From positions 1 to 47,236 of the forward strand of contig NZ_BCFK01000034.1 of NCBI RefSeq assembly GCF_001417815.1: a stretch of 47,236 nucleotides of DNA, given 5' to 3'. The notes under the pieces are model-generated. The model was not told the DNA's origin and did not search any database. It was given only the letters and a program-made list of their open reading frames with translations. The translations under genes were made by a program, and so were the position numbers. Source of the DNA: Bifidobacterium aesculapii (lineage in GTDB: Bacteria; Actinomycetota; Actinomycetes; Actinomycetales; Bifidobacteriaceae). Of the stretch, positions 42,686 through 47,236 are shown piece by piece; positions within the stretch are counted from its first letter, which is position 1, and each line of letters begins with the position of its first letter.

Positions 42686-43654
42686 CTATGCCGCCGTCAG
42701 ATAGGCCGTGGCCGTGCGCTGCAGTTCACGCACCAGCGCGTCCAGCGCGGGACGATGGTCGCCGGCGCGGGTCACCACGCCGATCTCACGCGTCGCGTAA
42801 TCGTCGGCGATCGGACAGGCGATCAGCCCTTCGCCCAGATTGATATGCGTATCCAGCTCGGGCACAAGCGAAACGCCCATACCCACCTCCACCAGGTTCT
42901 GCGTCGCCCAATAGTCGTCCGTCGCGTGCACGACATCAGGCGTGAACCCGGCGCGGGAAGCCAGCTTGACGAGATTCGCGCGGCACGTCGGGCAGCCGGC
43001 GATCCACGGCTCGTCCTTCGCCGTGGCCAACGAAACCGGCTTGCCGTCCTCCTCGTAGCGCTGCGCCACGTCGCTTGACCGCCGCACCAGCAGGCGCAGC
43101 GGATCCGAGCCCAGCGAATGGAACTCCAAATCGTCGCCCAACGGCAGGAACGAAGGGATGCTGCCGTAGCGGAACACGGCCGCCGCATCCGCCTTGCCCT
43201 GCGACACCTGCACAATCGCCTCCGGCGGCTCCATCTGCGTCAGCGACAGCTTCACATCATTGACCATGCCCAGGCGGACCACCGCGCGCGCCGCGATCGT
43301 CGAACAGATAGAGGGAGGCGCGACCAGACTCAAATGCACGAAACGTCGTTCGCGGTAATCCTCCAACTCGTGCTCGGCATGCTCAAGCCGCTCCGCGATG
43401 GACTCGCCGTGACGGGCGAGCATCGCGCCCGTGGCGGTCAGGCGCACCCCATGCGGCGTGCGCTCCACCAGTGTTGTGCCGCATTGCGCCTCCAGCTTCT
43501 TGACCTGCTGGCTGATCGCCGGCTGCGACCAGCCGAGCGCCTTTGCCGTGGCCGAGAACGAGCCATACCGTTCGATCTGCCACAGGGTGACCAGCGATTG
43601 CGGGTTGAGCTCAGTCGCGTGATGCGTGGCTGAGGGCGTCGGATGTTCCGTCAT
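42686..43654 (-). CDS. LysR-family transcriptional regulator
   Basis: A 322-residue regulator. The winged helix-turn-helix at residues about 18-77 (LWQIERYGSFSATAKALGWSQPAISQQVKKLE) is typical LysR. The co-inducer domain follows with VHLSLVAPPSICST. A Cys pair (AGCPTCRAN) in the effector domain might sense a ligand or redox state, which is speculation. It converges with metB and may bind the T-N11-A box in the metB leader. Start at ATG 43654. Confidence 0.9.
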   Translation of the reverse strand: MTEHPTPSATHHATELNPQSLVTLWQIERYGSFSATAKALGWSQPAISQQVKKLEAQCGTTLVERTPHGVRLTATGAMLARHGESIAERLEHAEHELEDYRERRFVHLSLVAPPSICSTIAARAVVRLGMVNDVKLSLTQMEPPEAIVQVSQGKADAAAVFRYGSIPSFLPLGDDLEFHSLGSDPLRLLVRRSSDVAQRYEEDGKPVSLATAKDEPWIAGCPTCRANLVKLASRAGFTPDVVHATDDYWATQNLVEVGMGVSLVPELDTHINLGEGLIACPIADDYATREIGVVTRAGDHRPALDALVRELQRTATAYLTAA

Positions 43655-43937
43655 ATGCGGCTCGATTCTCGTGGGAGGGGCGCTCGGTGAGGAGGGTTTC
43701 CTTCATGCTACCCGTGCCATGCGGATGAAGGGTGGAATAGAGGGAATGGGCGGCATGGCCGGGCGGTGGAGTGATGGGGTGATGTTGAGGGAGGCGGCGG
43801 AGCGATGTGATGAAAGTGAAGGAAGCGGCGGAGCGACGGGGTGGCGTGAACGAGTGGGTAGTGGAGTGACGGAGTAGCGTGAACGAAGCTGCTGAGCGAT
43901 GGAGCAACGTGAAGGAGTGGGTAGCGGAGTGGGCAGT

Positions 43938-44041
43938 GGAGTGAACCTGTGCAGTTGGGAGGCGAACCTGCACAGTTGAGGTACGAACTTGCGCAGTCTG
44001 AGGGTGAACTTGCGCAGTCTGGAGGCGAACCTGCGCATAGG
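43938..44041. repeat. 21-bp degenerate tandem repeat (GCGAACCTGCGCAGTCTGGAG-like)
   Basis: About five units of roughly 21 bp, each with GAAC(C/T)TG(C/T)(G/A)CA. The same core recurs in the opposite orientation (TGCGCAGGTT and variants) at 44150-44260. Spacers between cores are not unique sequence. Confidence 0.7.
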
Positions 44042-44325
44042 GGTCGGGTAGTGGGGCTTTCCGGCGCTGCTGACCGGTCGCCAGATGCTTGGAAATCCGC
44101 CGATTTCAGAATCGTTGCTTGGCTCGGGAACGGCTCTCTTCAGAATGGGGGTGCACAGGTTGCGGTCTCGATTGCGCAGGTTGTATACGAAACCGCTCAG
44201 GTTATATTGCCGAATGAGCAGGTTGCGCATCTGATTGAACAGGTCATAGGCCGAACTGCGCAGATCGGTGATGAGGCTATGCGTGTTCGCGGATGAATGC
44301 GAACCTCGTGCCGGGCTGGGACGGC

Positions 44326-44377
44326 ACCGGCGTATGAATCCGTGCTTCGAGTAGGATGCGCGGATTCATACGCCGGT
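44326..44377. terminator. Perfect 17-bp hairpin, first of two overlapping stems
   Basis: ACCGGCGTATGAATCCG (44326-44342) pairs with CGGATTCATACGCCGGT (44361-44377). Its right arm shares five bases with the next hairpin. Confidence 0.7.
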
Positions 44378-44419
44378 CGATATGTCCGGAGGGGCCGCCC
44401 GCCCGGACATATCGACCGG
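44373..44419 (-). terminator. Terminator of the UroD-like gene
   Basis: CCGGTCGATATGTCCGG (44373-44389) pairs perfectly with CCGGACATATCGACCGG (44403-44419), 12 bp after the stop of the minus-strand gene. Confidence 0.8.
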
Positions 44420-44430
44420 ACGGCAACCAA

Positions 44431-45462
44431 TCACGCTTCGCGCAGCAGGCGCAGGTGCTCGTCGTCCGGCTTCGGCGGGATCGTGCAGCTCGGAGCCAGC
44501 AGGAACGGCTTGCCCTTGCGGAAGTCGACCGTCTCCTTGATCTGCTTGGCGAGCTCGTCCGTGTCGGTGCCTTCGCCGATGAGCACCGCGTCGGGGCCGC
44601 CGACCGGCACCGCGTTGAAATCGTCGGAGATCGGCGGGTTACCGGGCACGTACGGGTCCCACTGCAGGAGGTCGATGGGGTAGTCGGCGAACCAGTCCGG
44701 GTTGGCGTGGTCACGGCAAGTGTGCAGCAGCCTCACGTGGTCGCCCACGGCGGCGAGAATGCGCTCGTCGTACGGGCGGGCGAGCTCGAGGAACTGTTCG
44801 TGCGTGAAGTAGCCGCGGCTGGCCATGCCCGTCTCCGCGTAGAAGATGCCGTCAAGGCCGGCGCCGCCCTGCTCGACCGGCGCGATCACGGTCTTCACAT
44901 AGGCGATGAGCGTCTCGGTGATCGCGTCCAGCGCCTTGAGGGTGGCTTCCTTGTCGGTGAACAGCAGCGTGTCCTTGTCGAGCACGGGCGCGGCGCCGTA
45001 CAACGCCTTGCCGTTGATACGCGGCAGGCCGGCCACGAACAGCAGCACCGTCAGCGGGGAGAACACGGTTTCGAGAATCGCGCGGTCGCCGAGGTCCTCG
45101 CGGATCAGACGCGCGGAGGCGATCTGGTCGGCGAACGGCTTGCTCGCGGTCGGGTCGACGGGCGTGATCTTCGCCAGATCCTCCGGACGGGTCACCGGGT
45201 AGTCCAGCAGGCGCGGGGAGCGGCCGGTGCCGTAGTCGTCCGGGTCGAAGTGGGCGCCGAAGGCTTCCGCGTAGTAGGCGGAACGCGGGTTGATCTTGAC
45301 GTAATCCCAATCCCATTTGCGCACGAAGTCGATGTGCGCGCGGGCCTGCAGCTCCACGTCGTATTCGGCGCCGATGAAGTGCTGCCACGCACTGGTCAGG
45401 TACGGCGTGGTGCCTTCGCCTTTGGCGAGGTCGTGGAATTCCTGTCTGCGGTCGCGGGTCAT
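44431..45462 (-). CDS. UroD/MtaA-fold protein, predicted zinc methyltransferase-like
   Basis: A 343-residue protein of the uroporphyrinogen-decarboxylase superfamily from the ATG at 45462 (AAAGG upstream); the frame extends further 5' without support. His247-x-Cys249 (LLHTCRDH) and Cys326 (APSCTIPP) form the H-x-C-Xn-C zinc motif seen in MtaA- and MetE-type methyltransferases and absent from true HemE. A haem pathway is not expected in bifidobacteria, so decarboxylation of uroporphyrinogen is unlikely. Position near metB suggests methyl transfer to a thiol such as homocysteine, which is inference. Substrate unknown. Confidence 0.78.
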   Translation of the reverse strand: MTRDRRQEFHDLAKGEGTTPYLTSAWQHFIGAEYDVELQARAHIDFVRKWDWDYVKINPRSAYYAEAFGAHFDPDDYGTGRSPRLLDYPVTRPEDLAKITPVDPTASKPFADQIASARLIREDLGDRAILETVFSPLTVLLFVAGLPRINGKALYGAAPVLDKDTLLFTDKEATLKALDAITETLIAYVKTVIAPVEQGGAGLDGIFYAETGMASRGYFTHEQFLELARPYDERILAAVGDHVRLLHTCRDHANPDWFADYPIDLLQWDPYVPGNPPISDDFNAVPVGGPDAVLIGEGTDTDELAKQIKETVDFRKGKPFLLAPSCTIPPKPDDEHLRLLREA

Positions 45463-45614
45463 GGTACTGCCTTTCGTGTGCCGCGTTGTCGATGCTGCCG
45501 CCTTGCGGCGGGGACGGCAACAGGTTGGTTGATGGATGGGTAAGTATCGTGTGCGGATTGCGGGGCGTGGTTGGAATGCGGGTGGGCGGAACCTACGGCC
45601 CCGCAATCCGCGCG

Positions 45615-46313
45615 TTACAGGCGTGTGCCGGTGAGCACGGCGTCATGCCTGCGCAGGTACAGGTTCATGATGATGAACAGCACGCCGCACAACGCCCAGT
45701 AGACGAGTGCCGCAGCCGTGTATGAGGTCATGTAGTCGCCGTTGAGTCCGGCGATGAGCTTGGCCTGCGCGAAGATGTCGATCACGGCGATGGTGAATCC
45801 CATCGACAGCGCCTTGAGCACGTTCATGAACATGTTGAACAGGTTGGGCAGCGCGTAGACCACCGCCTGCGGGATGATGACGTGGATGGCTTTCTGCCAG
45901 CGTGTGTAGCCGAGCGAGTCGGCGAGTTCGAGCTGGTTCGGGTCGATGGAGGCGAGCGATGCCTGCACGGTCTCCTGCAGGTAGGCGGTGTAGACGAGCA
46001 CGAACGTGAAGATGAGCACGATGGTCGCGTTCACCGAGTTCTTGCTGACGTGGAATCCGACGGTGTTGAGCATGGCGGACGACCATTGCGGCAGCAGGTA
46101 GTACCAGAACAGCAGTTGCACGAGGATCGGCGTGCCGCGGAAGAACGACGTGTAGAGGCGCAGCAGTTGCGACAGGACGGGCACGTGCGCGCGGAACACG
46201 AGTGCGACGGGGATGCCGAACAGCAGTCCGAGCGCGAGGATGATGATCGCGTGCAGCAGCACCGATGGCACGATGGTGGCGATCTTGATGATGTAGTCCA
46301 ATAACGCTGGCAT
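45615..46313 (-). CDS. Polar amino-acid ABC transporter permease (second)
   Basis: A 232-residue HisM/GlnP-type permease with about five hydrophobic segments and the EAA-like loop ELADSLGYTRWQKAIHVIIPQA. Preceded by AGAGGAAAA. It follows another permease of the same class by 97 bp, so the two probably form a heterodimer. The substrate is a polar amino acid or a sulfur amino acid; the UroD-like and metB genes nearby make the latter plausible but unproven. Confidence 0.9.
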   Translation of the reverse strand: MPALLDYIIKIATIVPSVLLHAIIILALGLLFGIPVALVFRAHVPVLSQLLRLYTSFFRGTPILVQLLFWYYLLPQWSSAMLNTVGFHVSKNSVNATIVLIFTFVLVYTAYLQETVQASLASIDPNQLELADSLGYTRWQKAIHVIIPQAVVYALPNLFNMFMNVLKALSMGFTIAVIDIFAQAKLIAGLNGDYMTSYTAAALVYWALCGVLFIIMNLYLRRHDAVLTGTRL

Positions 46314-46410
46314 GGGTTTTCCTCTGGTCTGTGCGCGGGGCCGTTTCCCGTGGTTTGTTTTCTGTCTGGTGGTCGTCTGGCGGGTCGATCGGTTGGTGTG
46401 ACGGCGGGTT

Positions 46411-47130
46411 TTACGCGGCGGTGCGGGCGCGCAGTCGGGATGCCGCGTCGATGACCTGGTAGTAGCGGTTGTTGCGTTTCGCCAGCCACACGAGGAATTC
46501 GATGAGCAGTGCGGCGACCCAGTAGATGAGCGCCACCGCCAGATACACTTCGGACTGTTTGACGCCGTAGTTGTTCGCCACTTTGATCGAGGCGAGTCCC
46601 ATCATGTCGACCACGCCGATGGTGAACAGCAGCGACGTGTCCTTGAGGAGATCCACGGCCGCGTTGCCTAGATCGGGGATGGCGATGCCGATGATCTGCG
46701 GCAGCAGCGTGCGGCGCCACAGCTGGCCTTTGCTGTAGCCGAGCGAATCGGCGAGTTCGAACTGGTCGGGTGTGACGCTCAGGTATGCGCCGCGCAGGAT
46801 CTCGCTGAGCCAGCCGGCGTTGAAGAAGATGAGTGTGACGCACGCGAACGTCGTCTTGCTCAATGAGGTGATGTCGATGCCGAACGTGCCGAGCAGCTGC
46901 GGCAATCCGAAGTAGATGAGGAACAGCAGCAGCACGATCGGCTCGCAGCGCACGAACGAGACGTAGACGTCGAGGATCGCGGACAGGACGGGAATGCGGT
47001 CGACTCGCGCCCTGAGAATGAGGAACGCCAGCACGAACGCCGCCGCGTAGCAGCCGACGACGATGAGCAGCGTGTACGGCAGTTTCAGCAGGAACGCCGG
47101 CAGCAGGGTGAGCACGTATGCGAAATCCAC
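46411..47130 (-). CDS. Polar amino-acid ABC transporter permease (first)
   Basis: A 239-residue HisM/GlnP-type permease. The EAA-like loop reads ELADSLGYSKGQLWRRTLLPQI. The start is a GTG at 47130 behind AAGGACAG. It is upstream of the partner permease in the same operon. The binding protein and ATPase are not in the window and probably lie to the right. The remaining 106 bp to the window end contain TATATATA (47144-47151), a possible -10 region, and nothing else recognised. Confidence 0.9.
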   Translation of the reverse strand: MDFAYVLTLLPAFLLKLPYTLLIVVGCYAAAFVLAFLILRARVDRIPVLSAILDVYVSFVRCEPIVLLLFLIYFGLPQLLGTFGIDITSLSKTTFACVTLIFFNAGWLSEILRGAYLSVTPDQFELADSLGYSKGQLWRRTLLPQIIGIAIPDLGNAAVDLLKDTSLLFTIGVVDMMGLASIKVANNYGVKQSEVYLAVALIYWVAALLIEFLVWLAKRNNRYYQVIDAASRLRARTAA

Positions 47131-47236
47131 GGGTTCTGTCCTTATATATAGTGCGCTTGTGCAGGGTGCGTTGTTGCGCGGATGCGGATTGCGGAGATGA
47201 GGGATGAAGGTCCGTCGGTAGGTGTCCGGCTTGCGG

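Larger units (their letters stand above)
43655..44430. other. 776-bp gene-free spacer of degenerate repeats
   Basis: No convincing gene on either strand. The left part (43730-43945) is strongly purine-rich with degenerate units built on GAGCGAYGG and GTGGCGTGAACGAGTGGGTAG. Next comes a 21-bp repeat, then scattered inverted versions (TGCGCAGGTT) to about 44270, then two long hairpins. Open frames here have low-complexity, repeat-driven translations and are probably not genes. Confidence 0.6.

Noticed and set aside
43938..44041. CRISPR array
   Set aside because: The repeats are short and degenerate, with no unique spacers and no cas genes.
43949..44296. 115-residue protein with heptad-like repeats
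   Set aside because: Its repeats simply follow the 21-bp DNA repeat, there is no good ribosome site, and the opposite strand is equally open.
44431..45462. True uroporphyrinogen decarboxylase (hemE)
   Set aside because: It carries the HxC...C zinc motif of methyltransferases and has no haem-pathway neighbours.

Overview
The window looks like chromosomal DNA of a Bifidobacterium or very close relative. It is G+C-rich. Its cell-wall glycosidases are built from F5/8-type-C-like, Ig-like and FIVAR domains with LSTTG-like sorting signals. There are four LacI-type regulators, and the genes match the known bifidobacterial hypBA1/hypBA2 pathway for hydroxyproline-linked beta-L-arabino-oligosaccharides. 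The species cannot be fixed from sequence reading alone.

Region 1 (about 1-24.5 kb) is a catabolic island for plant beta-L-arabinofuranosides of the extensin type. It holds two sugar ABC permeases (the binding protein is presumably just left of the window), a LacI regulator, an anchored GH43 (hypAA-like), an anchored GH121 (hypBA2), a cytoplasmic GH127 (hypBA1), a GPH-family cotransporter, a second LacI regulator, a large anchored protein of unidentified catalytic family, and two more LacI regulators in a row. The likely flow is as follows: GH43 trims the outer alpha-arabinofuranose, GH121 releases beta-arabinobiose at the surface, the ABC and/or GPH system imports it, and GH127 splits it to L-arabinose.

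Region 2 (about 24.6-32.4 kb) is the most unusual part. An apparent tatA-tatC-tatB operon lies divergently next to a zinc-site GH127/GH146-like beta-L-arabinofuranosidase that carries a clear twin-arginine (SRRAVL) signal and no cell-wall anchor. The following gene encodes a surface-anchored protein made only of binding and spacer domains, with no catalytic domain visible. I read this as a self-contained module: a dedicated folded-protein translocase, its metalloenzyme cargo, and a separately secreted wall scaffold. Operator-like TGCGAAA/TTTCGCA half-sites occur here, in the hypBA1/hypBA2 divergent region and before the unidentified anchored protein, which hints at shared regulation.

Region 3 (about 32.4-47.2 kb) is more ordinary: a single-stranded-DNA-binding protein paralogue behind a cluster of DnaA-box-like sites, an M13 peptidase (pepO), a DEDDh exonuclease, a TetM/EF-G-like GTPase with long insertions, a serine hydrolase, metB with a LysR-type box in its leader, a LysR regulator, a UroD/MtaA-fold protein with an HxC...C zinc motif, and two polar amino-acid ABC permeases. 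Many intergenic regions contain long perfect hairpins acting as terminators, and two spacers hold degenerate purine-rich repeats. I recognised no tRNA, rRNA, CRISPR array, insertion sequence or phage gene.
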